Of a DNA stretch of 46,492 nucleotides, positions 36,069 through 43,147 are shown piece by piece. A program made the position numbers and the translations under genes. This DNA comes from CAZPUR01 sp964589815 (lineage in GTDB: Bacteria; Patescibacteriota; Microgenomatia; UBA1400). The notes beneath the pieces were generated by a model, which saw only the letters and a list, made by a program, of their open reading frames with translations, was not told the DNA's origin and made no database searches. The DNA lies in NCBI GenBank assembly GCA_964589815.1, contig CAZPUR010000008.1, positions 1 to 46,492 of the forward strand, in the 5' to 3' direction. Each line of letters starts with the position of its first letter. Position 1 is the stretch's first letter.

Positions 36069-37472
36069 ATGATTAGAAATCCCGTGGTTGCCGGTGCTTT
36101 TTATCCGGCTGATAAAAATACTTTAATTAAACAGATTAATGATTTTTTGGATCAGGCGGAGAAAATTAAAACCGATCAACGTCTAGCTGTCTTAATTGTA
36201 CCTCATGCCGGTTATGATTATTCGGGTCAAACGGCTGCCTGGGGTTTTAAACAATTAGAAGGCACTAATTATTCTCGAATATTTCTTCTTGGTTGTTCCC
36301 ATCGCGCTTATTTTAGTGGCGCCGCCGTCTATAACCAAGGCGCTTGGCAAACTCCTTTGGGAAAAGTGGCCATTGATGAAAAATTGGCTCACACTTTCCC
36401 AATAGTTAAGGACAACTTAGCCGTTCATCAACAGGAACATTCTTTAGAAGTAGAAATTCCCTTTTTGCAAGTTGTTTTAAAGCAATTTAAAATTGTGCCT
36501 ATTTTGTTGGGTCAAACCAATCATCAGGTTTTGGAAGACTTAGCTAAAGCAATTGCCAGTAATTTTGATAAACAAACCCTGCTGGTTATCAGCTCTGACC
36601 TTTCCCATTATCCAAGCGCGAAAACCGCGCAGATAGTCGACAAAAAAACAATCAAAGCAATTCTGAGCGGAGACATAAATCAGTTAAATCAAATCGTTGA
36701 GGAAAATGAAGGAAAATCAGGAGTGGCAACTTGCGCTTGTGGAGCGGAAGCAATTAGAGTCGGAATGATGGTAGCCAAAAAATTGGGCATAAAAACGATT
36801 AAGTTATTAAACTATTCAAATTCGGGTAATAGAGGTGGGGATAAAAATCAGGTGGTAGGATATACCGCCATAGGTTTCTATGGTAAGTTCAAAGTTCATC
36901 CGCCAGCTGGCGGATCAAAGTTCAAAATTGAATTAAATCAAAATCAACAAAAAGAATTATTAAAAATCGCCAGGGAAACACTCGAATTTTATCTTAGAAA
37001 TAAAAAAATCCCAAAAATCAAAGTAGAAGATGCTGCTTTGCAGAAAAAATTGGGAGTTTTTGTTACTTTAAGGAAAAAAGGTCAATTAAGAGGCTGTATT
37101 GGTGAATTTGAAACTAAAAAACCTTTATATCAATTAGTCCAGGATAAAGTAGTGGATGCCGCCATTCACGACCCCCGCTTTCCCCTAATTAAGCTAGAAG
37201 AATTAAAAGAGATTGAAATTGAAATTTCGGTGATTTCCGCGCTTAAAAAAATTGATAATTGGAAGCAAATAAAATTAGGCCAAGATGGGGTTTTACTTAA
37301 AAAGGACTTTCAAGGCGGGCTTTTTTTGCCTCAAGTAGCTAAAGAAACCGGCTGGGATTTGGAAACTTTCTTGGCTCATCTTTGTCTTTATAAAGCCAGG
37401 TTATCCCCCGATGCTTATAAAAACCCCAAGGTAGAAATCTATACTTTTACCGCTCAAGTTTTTGAAGAGTAG
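36069..37472 (+). CDS. MEMO1 (AmmeMemoRadiSam protein B) - AMMECR1 fusion
   Basis: 467 residues joining two members of the AmmeMemoRadiSam set. MEMO1 part (1-270): VVAGAFYPAD, VPHAGYDYSGQTAAWGF with a metal His, HQQEHSLEVEIPFLQ, SSDLSHY and the Cys-containing ATCACGAEAI. AMMECR1 part (about 295-467): LGVFVTLRKKGQLRGCIGEF, with the family hallmark LRGCIG, then DPRFPLI and EIEISVIS. The radical SAM partner is absent from the window. The linker between the domains carries the TCCGCC palindrome (KVHPPAGGSKF) flanked by 10-base direct repeats. Function is unknown; a redox or modification role has been proposed for the system. Confidence 0.93.
   Translation: MIRNPVVAGAFYPADKNTLIKQINDFLDQAEKIKTDQRLAVLIVPHAGYDYSGQTAAWGFKQLEGTNYSRIFLLGCSHRAYFSGAAVYNQGAWQTPLGKVAIDEKLAHTFPIVKDNLAVHQQEHSLEVEIPFLQVVLKQFKIVPILLGQTNHQVLEDLAKAIASNFDKQTLLVISSDLSHYPSAKTAQIVDKKTIKAILSGDINQLNQIVEENEGKSGVATCACGAEAIRVGMMVAKKLGIKTIKLLNYSNSGNRGGDKNQVVGYTAIGFYGKFKVHPPAGGSKFKIELNQNQQKELLKIARETLEFYLRNKKIPKIKVEDAALQKKLGVFVTLRKKGQLRGCIGEFETKKPLYQLVQDKVVDAAIHDPRFPLIKLEELKEIEIEISVISALKKIDNWKQIKLGQDGVLLKKDFQGGLFLPQVAKETGWDLETFLAHLCLYKARLSPDAYKNPKVEIYTFTAQVFEE
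36889..36924. repeat. 16-bp palindrome flanked by exact 10-bp direct repeats
   Basis: TCAAAGTTCA (36889-36898), then TCCGCCAGCTGGCGGA (36899-36914), then TCAAAGTTCA (36915-36924). The repeats abut the palindrome exactly, as a target-site duplication would. The flank is also part of a longer AAGTTCAAAGTTCAAA tract, so a palindrome landing in a tandem repeat is an alternative. Confidence 0.7.
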
Positions 37473-37512
37473 AGTTAAAAAACGCCTTAAAATTAAAGCC
37501 GTTTTTGCTTTA

Positions 37513-38082
37513 ATGGAAAAAAAATTAGGAAGAAGTTTTTTCGATCAACCAACATTAACAGTAGCCCAAAAATTATTAGGCAAATATTTGGTTCACCAGA
37601 TCGGTAAGAAAAAATTAATAGCCCAAATTATCGAAACCGAGGCTTATGTTGGCTTTGACGACAAGGCTTCTCATGCTTCATTCGGTAAAACTAAGCGCTG
37701 CTGGCCTATGTATGAACAAGGAGGAATTGCTTATATTTATCTGATTTATGGAGTTTATTGGATGTTTAATATTGTTACTGAAAAAAAAGGCATCCCCGGC
37801 GCTGTTCTAATCAGAGCCGTAGAACCGCAACGAGAAATTGAAAAATTAAAGAGAATAGGCTCGGGCCCTGGGAAATTATGCCGATGGCTAAAGATTGATA
37901 ACCGGTTTAACGGAGAAGACTTAACTAAAAGTAAAAAGTTATTTGTTATTAATGGAGGTAAGAAAGTTAAAGCCAGTCAAGTCGTCAGGACTAAACGTAT
38001 TGGGGTTGATTATGCTGGTCAATGGGCAGAAAAACCTTGGCGATTTTATCTTAAAAATAATCCCTTCGTTTCCAGAAAATGA
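37513..38082 (+). CDS. 3-methyladenine DNA glycosylase (AAG/MPG family)
   Basis: 189 residues from the ATG at 37513. This base-excision repair enzyme removes alkylated purines. Family blocks are ARKLLGK-like VAQKLLGKYLVH, IIETEAYVGFDDKASHAS with the catalytic Glu, RCWPMYEQGGIAYIYLIYG and WMFNIVTEK, then VLIRAVEP and GSGPGKLCRWL. The frame opens earlier at a TTG (37462) inside the previous stop region, adding 17 basic residues. The AAG fold begins at about LGRSFFDQ, so the ATG is preferred, although it lacks a Shine-Dalgarno sequence. The stop is five bases before the ITPase start. Confidence 0.92.
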   Translation: MEKKLGRSFFDQPTLTVAQKLLGKYLVHQIGKKKLIAQIIETEAYVGFDDKASHASFGKTKRCWPMYEQGGIAYIYLIYGVYWMFNIVTEKKGIPGAVLIRAVEPQREIEKLKRIGSGPGKLCRWLKIDNRFNGEDLTKSKKLFVINGGKKVKASQVVRTKRIGVDYAGQWAEKPWRFYLKNNPFVSRK

Positions 38083-38086
38083 TAAG

Positions 38087-38692
38087 ATGATAAAAATGTC
38101 CAAAACCTTATTGATTGCTACCAGAAGAAAAGGAAAATTGAAGGAATTTAAAGAGATTTTAAAAACTTTAAAATTTAAACTTTTAACTTTGAAGGATATT
38201 AACTTTCCTAAAATAGAACCTAAAGAAAGCGGTAAAACCCTGGCGGAAAATGCGGTCATTAAAGCTAAATTTTATGGCCAAAAAGCCGGACTACTGACTT
38301 TGGCTGATGATACCGGCCTTTGGGTTAAAGCTTTACCAACAAAACTGGGAGTAAAAACCAAACGTTATGCTCAGGGAACAGACATTGACCGCTACCAAAA
38401 ACTACTTGATGAAATGCAAGATGTCCCTGAGAAAAAAAGGGTGGCCTGCTTTATTTCCAGCATTTGTCTTTTTGATCCCCGAACTGGTAAACTGAACCTA
38501 GTTCAGGGTGTTTGCCAAGGTAAAATTGCCCATCAGGCTAAAGGAAAATATGGTTTTGGTTTTGATCCTGTTTTTGTGGTTAAAAACCTGAATAAGCATT
38601 TTGCTGAATTGAGCTTAGAAGAGAAAAATAAAATCAGTCACCGAGCCAAAGCCCTGAAAAAAATAATTCCTTTTTTAAAAAATGAAAATTAA
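38087..38692 (+). CDS. rdgB: dITP/XTP pyrophosphatase (RdgB/HAM1)
   Basis: House-cleaning nucleotide pyrophosphatase of about 201 residues that hydrolyses ITP, dITP and XTP. Motifs: LLIATRRKGKLKEFKEIL at the start, LADDTGLWVKAL, YAQGTD, KYGFGFDPVF and SHRAKALKK at the end. The frame is open to 37943 inside the glycosylase gene, but the family begins at MIKMSKTLLIATR, so I use 38087 (38096 is also possible). It follows the glycosylase by four bases and overlaps the SGNH gene by eleven, forming a repair-type pair. Confidence 0.93.
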   Translation: MIKMSKTLLIATRRKGKLKEFKEILKTLKFKLLTLKDINFPKIEPKESGKTLAENAVIKAKFYGQKAGLLTLADDTGLWVKALPTKLGVKTKRYAQGTDIDRYQKLLDEMQDVPEKKRVACFISSICLFDPRTGKLNLVQGVCQGKIAHQAKGKYGFGFDPVFVVKNLNKHFAELSLEEKNKISHRAKALKKIIPFLKNEN

Positions 38693-39626
38693 AGATATCT
38701 TATTAATTTTTTTAATTGGCATTGTGGTGGGGGTAATTATCAGCCCTTTGGCAAAACTGGCTTCACCCCAAAATATCACCTCTCCTCTTTCTTTAACTCA
38801 AGCTCAAACCTGTCCTGCAACTGAAAATAAAGAAAAGATTTTAGGGTTAGAAAAAAGTTCTCCTCAAAAAAGTTTTGCTGAGTTAATCAAGGAAGGTCAG
38901 GAAAAGCCGGTTGAAGCAGAGATGGAGGAAAACAAACTCTCTCTTTATGAAGGGAAAATAGAAGTGGCAGTTTTTGGTGATTCTATGGTTGACGTTATGG
39001 GCACCAGCCTGCCTTATCTAAGAAGTTATTTACAAAATTATTATCCCCAAGCCCAGTTGCAGCTTTTTAATTATGGCATTGGCGCTCAAAATATAGAACA
39101 AGCTTTAACCAGAATAGAAGAAAATTATCACTATCAAGAAAGGGATTATCCTTCTTTACCGGAACTTAATCCGGACATTATTGTTTTAGGTTCTTTTTCT
39201 TATAATCCTTTTGAAAAAGATAAAGATGAACTTTACCAACATTGGGCCAACCTAGCTGTTTTAGTAGATTTAATTAAGAACAAAACCAGTAGTAGAATTA
39301 TTATGCTGGCAGAAATTGCTCCTAATAAAGAGAATTTCGGTCAAGGTCCTAAGGGAGTTAATTGGAGCGCCGAGGTTAGCCAGAAACATGCGGTCAAAAT
39401 TCAAGAATACCTGAAAAACACCATTAGTTTTGCTAAAGCTTACGAACTCCCTTTAGCTGACGCTTATTCTCTTAGTTTGGTTGAAAATGAAGAAGGAAAC
39501 CTGAAATACATTAACTCGGAGGACCATATTCACCAAAATAGCGCGGGTAATAATTTAATGGCTCAATTAATTGCCCAAGAAATTTTTTCTTTAAATTTAT
39601 TCTCGGTAGGTAAAAAACTGAAGTGA
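38682..39626 (+). CDS. Exported SGNH/GDSL-type hydrolase
   Basis: 314 residues. An N-terminal membrane segment (about 5-27, IKDILLIFLIGIVVGVIIS) acts as signal or anchor, followed by a polar spacer. The SGNH domain starts at about 90: VAVFGDSMVDVMG holds the nucleophile Ser in GDS, NYGIGAQN the block II glycine, and DHIHQNSAGN the catalytic Asp-His pair. It probably acts as an esterase or acetyltransferase-like enzyme on surface glycans. It overlaps the ITPase gene by eleven bases and is followed ten bases later by a coiled-coil membrane protein, so a four-gene unit is likely. Confidence 0.85.
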   Translation: MKIKDILLIFLIGIVVGVIISPLAKLASPQNITSPLSLTQAQTCPATENKEKILGLEKSSPQKSFAELIKEGQEKPVEAEMEENKLSLYEGKIEVAVFGDSMVDVMGTSLPYLRSYLQNYYPQAQLQLFNYGIGAQNIEQALTRIEENYHYQERDYPSLPELNPDIIVLGSFSYNPFEKDKDELYQHWANLAVLVDLIKNKTSSRIIMLAEIAPNKENFGQGPKGVNWSAEVSQKHAVKIQEYLKNTISFAKAYELPLADAYSLSLVENEEGNLKYINSEDHIHQNSAGNNLMAQLIAQEIFSLNLFSVGKKLK

Positions 39627-39636
39627 ATAGATTAAA

Positions 39637-40098
39637 ATGGTAAAAAAAACTTTTTGGTTGGTTAAAAAAATCATTATTCTGACCGGAATGGTCATTATCA
39701 TCGGTTCACTTTTAAGTATTTTCTCTCCCTTAAAGCCTAGAATAGATGAACAGAAAACTGAAGAAAAAATCCAAGAGCTCCTAAATCAGCAGGAAAGTTT
39801 CGCTCATCAAGTAGAACAACTTCACCAGGAGAAAAAATACGAAGAAATAAAAAATTTAATCTTAGAACTTCAAGAGAACAACCAAAAACTTCTAGGTTTT
39901 AATCAAGTCCTCATTGATGAAGTTTGGGGTAAAGAAAAAGAGAATCTGGAAGAAAGACAAAAAAGCTTTTTATTTGACTCTCAGCTTTTAGAGCGAATAA
40001 AAACTTGTCTGGATTTTTATCCTCAAAATCTGGAGGAGTTTGACCAGTGTCAAAAAGAAATTAAAGAAATCAGTCCCACCGAGAGAAGCAAACAGTAA
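39637..40098 (+). CDS. Membrane-anchored coiled-coil protein (153 aa)
   Basis: Not recognised. One N-terminal membrane segment (about 8-30, IIILTGMVIIIGSLLSIFSP), then about 115 residues of almost continuous charged helix (KTEEKIQELLNQQESFAHQV and further EEIKNLILELQENNQ), a probable coiled coil. Two cysteines lie near the C-terminus (LDFYPQNLEEFDQCQKEIKE). It follows the SGNH hydrolase by ten bases and converges on uppP with a 49-base overlap. It may be a structural or adaptor subunit of an envelope complex; there is no direct evidence. Confidence 0.65.
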   Translation: MVKKTFWLVKKIIILTGMVIIIGSLLSIFSPLKPRIDEQKTEEKIQELLNQQESFAHQVEQLHQEKKYEEIKNLILELQENNQKLLGFNQVLIDEVWGKEKENLEERQKSFLFDSQLLERIKTCLDFYPQNLEEFDQCQKEIKEISPTERSKQ

Positions 40099-40805
40099 AA
40101 ACCAAAATATAACAGTCTGCCTTTGGTGACAATTCGATATAAAATTTTCAAAGCTAAAAGGCCTGAGAAAGCCGCGACCAACAATCCCACCAGTCCCATT
40201 GCTAACTGATCGCTGTTTTGACTAATTTTAGGCATCTGCAAAAGTAAAGCTCCTAACATCGCCGGCAAGCCTAAGAAAAAAGAAAATAAAAAAGCCGCCT
40301 GACGAGTCAAGCCTTGACCTAAACCCGCTACAATGGTTGAACCTGAACGGGAAATGCCCGGCAATAAGGCTAAAGCTTGAAAAAGTCCGATCTTAAAGCC
40401 TTCTTTTAGTTTTAACTGAGATAAATTTTTACCCATTTTTTTAATCAAACCGCTGGAAAAAAGCAGCAGACTGTTAATAAATAAACAAAGGCCAACGATT
40501 AACAAAGAATTAAAAACCGATTCCAAATAATCATTTAAAAAAAAGCCGAGGATGGCAGCGGGCAAAGAGCTAACGAAAATGAGTTTTAAGTTAGAAATTT
40601 TTTTAAAAAACAGAAAAATTTTTCTGTTTAGAAAAAGCAGGATGCTTAAAAAAGTTCCCAAGTGAACTAAAATATCAAATAAAACCGGCGGTTTTTCTAA
40701 GGCTAACAATTTTTGAGCCATCACCAAATGCCCGGATGAAGAAACGGGCAAAAATTCAGTTAAACCTTGAAGCAGGCCTAAAATAAGAGCTTGTCTAAGG
40801 GTCAT
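40050..40805 (-). CDS. uppP: Undecaprenyl-diphosphatase UppP (BacA)
   Basis: 251-residue integral membrane phosphatase that regenerates undecaprenyl phosphate, the lipid carrier for peptidoglycan and surface glycans. GLTEFLPVSSSGHLVMAQ at about 14-31 and LLPGISRSGSTIVAGLG at about 147-163 are the two family signatures with catalytic Glu, Ser, His and Arg. About seven to eight membrane segments fit the length. The ATG is directly preceded by the stop of the MscS-like gene, with no gap between them. Loss of function usually causes bacitracin sensitivity. Confidence 0.95.
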   Translation of the reverse strand: MTLRQALILGLLQGLTEFLPVSSSGHLVMAQKLLALEKPPVLFDILVHLGTFLSILLFLNRKIFLFFKKISNLKLIFVSSLPAAILGFFLNDYLESVFNSLLIVGLCLFINSLLLFSSGLIKKMGKNLSQLKLKEGFKIGLFQALALLPGISRSGSTIVAGLGQGLTRQAAFLFSFFLGLPAMLGALLLQMPKISQNSDQLAMGLVGLLVAAFSGLLALKILYRIVTKGRLLYFGFYCLLLSVGLISLISF

Positions 40806-41501
40806 TTATTTTTTAACTTCTTGTCTGAAGTTATCATACCATTCGTTTAAAACCCTGGAGACTAAATCTTTCGCTCCCAAACCAATGGCCAAACCCACGC
40901 CCAAAGCTAGCATGGCGACAAAGCCAATAAAAAGACTGTTGATTAATCCTTGAGCAATTTGCAGTTCATTAATGGCGGCTAAGCTGGCAAAAACAACCAC
41001 GAGATAACTGCCAATCTTAGCTAAAAGACGTGAAGCTTTCACATCTACTTGTCCCAAGGCGCCTTTAATCACTCCTTCTACTAAACCTGCTAGTAAAACA
41101 CCAACAGTCAAAATTAAAATAGCAGAAATTACTTTAGGAATGTAAGCCAAAACGCTATTTAAAACTATGGAAACTGTGGATAGACCTAAAATATTAACCG
41201 TGGTGATAAAAAATATCAAAATTATCAGCCATCTGGCTATTCCCCCTAAAATTTCTTCTATTCTCGATTTAATCTCTGCCTTTCTTAAAAAGGGTTCCAA
41301 GCCAGTTTTTTCCATTAGCTTGGAAAGCTTAACGGTTTTTAATAACTTAACTACTAAGGTCCTCACCCATTTAGCTAAAATCAAACCAATTAAAAAAACC
41401 AATATGGCCGCTAAGATAGTAGGAATATAGGATAAAACATTAGTCAAAGTATCAGATAAGGCTAAAATAAATGCCTCTTGCCAATTTAATGTTGAAGCCA
41501 T
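40806..41501 (-). CDS. Membrane protein with conserved TM-helix repeats (MscS-related)
   Basis: 231 residues with about five membrane segments. The conserved TM-helix repeat appears twice: LSYIPTILAAILVFLIGLIL (about 24-43) and LAYIPKVISAILILTVGVLL (about 117-136). This repeat (PF05552 type) precedes the channel domain in some MscS-like proteins. The beta-domain of true MscS is missing, and the C-terminus ends soon after a last helix with GVGLAIGLGAKDLVSRVLNE. It may be a small osmotic channel or stabilising subunit. A GGGAGGTGAG ribosome binding site precedes the ATG, and uppP follows with no gap. Confidence 0.82.
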   Translation of the reverse strand: MASTLNWQEAFILALSDTLTNVLSYIPTILAAILVFLIGLILAKWVRTLVVKLLKTVKLSKLMEKTGLEPFLRKAEIKSRIEEILGGIARWLIILIFFITTVNILGLSTVSIVLNSVLAYIPKVISAILILTVGVLLAGLVEGVIKGALGQVDVKASRLLAKIGSYLVVVFASLAAINELQIAQGLINSLFIGFVAMLALGVGLAIGLGAKDLVSRVLNEWYDNFRQEVKK

Positions 41502-41531
41502 TTTCTCACCTCCCTTCTTTACCTCGCCATA

Positions 41532-41560
41532 GTTTTAACTTAGGCGGGCTTTTTTTCATC
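41532..41560. repeat. Stem-loop upstream of the MscS-like gene
   Basis: CGCC-AT-AGTT-TT-AACT-TA-GGCG folds as a stem with one 2x2 internal loop, and GGGC plus a T-run follows on the plus strand. On that strand it resembles a terminator, but no plus-strand gene precedes it. On the minus strand it sits in the leader of the MscS-like gene. Confidence 0.45.
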
Positions 41561-41610
41561 ATATCATACTTTTCCTTCTTAAAGCAATGGATTTTTAGGC
41601 CTTTTTTTGG

Positions 41611-41616
41611 TAAAAT
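41611..41616 (+). promoter_or_regulatory. -10 element of rnpB
   Basis: TAAAAT at 41611-41616 puts the transcript start at about 41623, next to the first base of the RNase P P1 stem. The -35 is weak. Confidence 0.55.
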
Positions 41617-41644
41617 ACCTCCTGCTTAGGAAATCCAAAGTGAC

Positions 41645-41663
41645 GGTCCGATTTAATCGGACA
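41645..41663. repeat. 19-base hairpin, copy 1, in rnpB
   Basis: GGTCCGATTTAATCGGACA, with GTCCGAT/ATCGGAC arms. It occupies the position of the P3 stem, and an identical copy lies at 41692-41710. Confidence 0.85.
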
Positions 41664-41691
41664 GGAAAGTCCAGACAGCAGGAAGCAGGGT

Positions 41692-41710
41692 GGTCCGATT
41701 TAATCGGACA
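41692..41710. repeat. 19-base hairpin, copy 2, in rnpB
   Basis: Identical to copy 1 at 41645-41663, only 28 bases away. It sits just after the AGCAGGGTG conserved block. Confidence 0.85.
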
Positions 41711-41893
41711 CGGGTAACCCAGCCGCTCTCGAGCGGCGGGGTAAACCGCTAATTAGAGCCACAGAGACGATGCTTTGTTTTGCTAGGAGTTTACTCTGGG
41801 CGAAGCGAAGAGTGAAACGAGGCAATCTTCCCCGCTGCAACTTCCGATCGACCCGTTATGAGCACGCTTCCGCAAGGGTCAAAGTTTGAAGGC

Positions 41894-41982
41894 AGCCCCG
41901 CCTTTGGCGGGGCTATAGTCACGTTTAGCGTGACATAAGACAAATGTCACTTATCCGCCATCCGCCAACCGGCGGAGGCGGA
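41894..41982. repeat. Cluster of palindromic hairpins in the 3' part of rnpB
   Basis: AGCCCCGCC-TTT-GGCGGGGCT (41894-41914), GTCACGT-TTA-GCGTGAC (41918-41934), an overlapping GTGACAT...ATGTCAC pair, and a TCCGCC/GGCGGA double stem (about 41954-41982) follow one another. The last has the TCCGCC core found in three protein genes. Confidence 0.7.
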
Positions 41983-42124
41983 ACAGAATCTGGCTTATGG
42001 ATTTCCTAAGCTTATTCCCGATGGACAAAAAACCAAGACTTTTTAATCCCTAAATTAATATAATTTTCGCCAACGGGATTTCAGCTCGGATAAAATGAAA
42101 GTTAAGTCAAATATTGAATAGCAT

Positions 42125-42143
42125 CGAGGGCTTTTAGCCCTCG
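42125..42143. repeat. 8-3-8 palindrome downstream of rnpB
   Basis: CGAGGGCT (42125-42132) and AGCCCTCG (42136-42143) around TTT, twelve bases after the AI-2E permease stop (read on the minus strand). No U-run follows on that strand. Confidence 0.55.
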
Positions 42144-42154
42144 CGAGCTTCAAT

Positions 42155-43147
42155 CTAAGGTTTCATTTCAGAGGCTCGGGGAGAAAAATAAAAGTGTTTG
42201 AAAATTACCCTTAAAAAAAGTAAGCTTGGCACCGCCAGTAAAGTTCCCACTACTCCTCCTAAAGCCAACCCCACCATTAAAGCAATTATGGTTATCAACG
42301 GATGAAGGCCAACTACTTTTTGCATCAGTTTGGGAACAATAAGGTTATTCTCTACTTGTTGAATTAAAATATATAAGGCTAACACTGCTAAACCAATCAC
42401 CGGAGAAGAAGCAAAACCAATAATAATCGCCGGAACAGCAGAAACAGTCGGGCCGATGTTAGGTATTAACTCCAAAAAGCCAGCAATTAGAGCCAAAGGT
42501 AAAACAAAATCCAAATCCAAAAGTTTCAAACCCAAATAAGACATCAAACCTATAATAAACATTAAAACAAGCTCTCCCCTTACCCAACCTCCTAAAGTTT
42601 TCTCCAAATCTAAAATAAAATTCTCTATTTTTTTCTGCTTGTCTTCGGCAAAAAAGTAAACCAAGTGTTTTTTTAAGTCTTTCCTTTCCATTAAAAGATA
42701 AAAGTTAATTACCAAGAAAGCAAAAATTTTTAATATATTAGAAAAGGCGGAGGCGACAATTTTAAACAAATTGGCCGGAATTTTAGTTAACTGGTCTGTG
42801 TAATCACTAAGCTGGATATTGAGCTTGAAGAAACCAATTTTATTCAGAAACTGAGGCAAGTCTTTTAACAAATTACTCATTTGACTGACTACTGCCGGGA
42901 CAATGGAGGCCACCGTAGCCGCAAGACCTCCGACAAATAAAATATAAAGAAGAATAATGGCCAGCCAACGAGGGATTTTTATTTTTTCCATCTTGGTAAT
43001 CACCGGGCTAATAGAAGTAGTAAAAATAAGAGAAATGAAAAGTAAAAAAATAATCTGGCGAACTTGATATAAAAGCCATAAGAAAATCAGAAAGAAAACA
43101 GTAAAAACAATGGTTTTATAAGAAATCTCAATTTTTTCCACGGCCAT
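42155..43147 (-). CDS. AI-2E family transporter (PerM-like)
   Basis: 330-residue membrane protein of the AI-2E/PerM family with about eight membrane segments. Typical blocks are FLIFLWLLYQVRQIIFLLFIS near the start (quoted in part), MERKDLKKHLVYFFAEDKQKKIE in the cytoplasmic loop (quoted in part), ELIPNIGPTVSAVPAIIIGF at about 235-254 and LIQQVENNLIVPKLMQKVVGLHPL at about 262. Some members are Na/H antiporters rather than signal exporters. The frame opens three codons earlier at 43156. Either start overlaps the end of miaA by 20 to 29 bases, which suggests coupled translation. Confidence 0.9.
   Translation of the reverse strand: MAVEKIEISYKTIVFTVFFLIFLWLLYQVRQIIFLLFISLIFTTSISPVITKMEKIKIPRWLAIILLYILFVGGLAATVASIVPAVVSQMSNLLKDLPQFLNKIGFFKLNIQLSDYTDQLTKIPANLFKIVASAFSNILKIFAFLVINFYLLMERKDLKKHLVYFFAEDKQKKIENFILDLEKTLGGWVRGELVLMFIIGLMSYLGLKLLDLDFVLPLALIAGFLELIPNIGPTVSAVPAIIIGFASSPVIGLAVLALYILIQQVENNLIVPKLMQKVVGLHPLITIIALMVGLALGGVVGTLLAVPSLLFLRVIFKHFYFSPRASEMKP

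Larger units (their letters stand above)
41624..42011 (+). ncRNA. rnpB: RNase P RNA (bacterial class A-like), with extra palindromic hairpins
   Basis: Catalytic RNA that removes tRNA 5' leaders. The ends pair as P1 over 14 bp (GCTTAGGAAATCCA with TGGATTTCCTAAGC). CR-I AGGAAAGTCC is at about 41663-41673, the AGCAGGGTG block at about 41684-41692, GTAAACCGCTAATTAGAGCC and CACAGAGACG in the middle, and the 3' CR-V ACAGAATCTGGCTTAT at about 41983-41998. About 388 bases is normal length. Several peripheral stems are perfect palindromes, two of them identical (41645-41663 and 41692-41710). No protein frame fits. Identification is firm; the exact 3' end is approximate. Confidence 0.95.

Noticed and set aside
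41532..41560. Terminator on the plus strand before rnpB
   Set aside because: It has a stem and T-run, but no plus-strand gene lies upstream for it to terminate; kept only as a stem-loop repeat.
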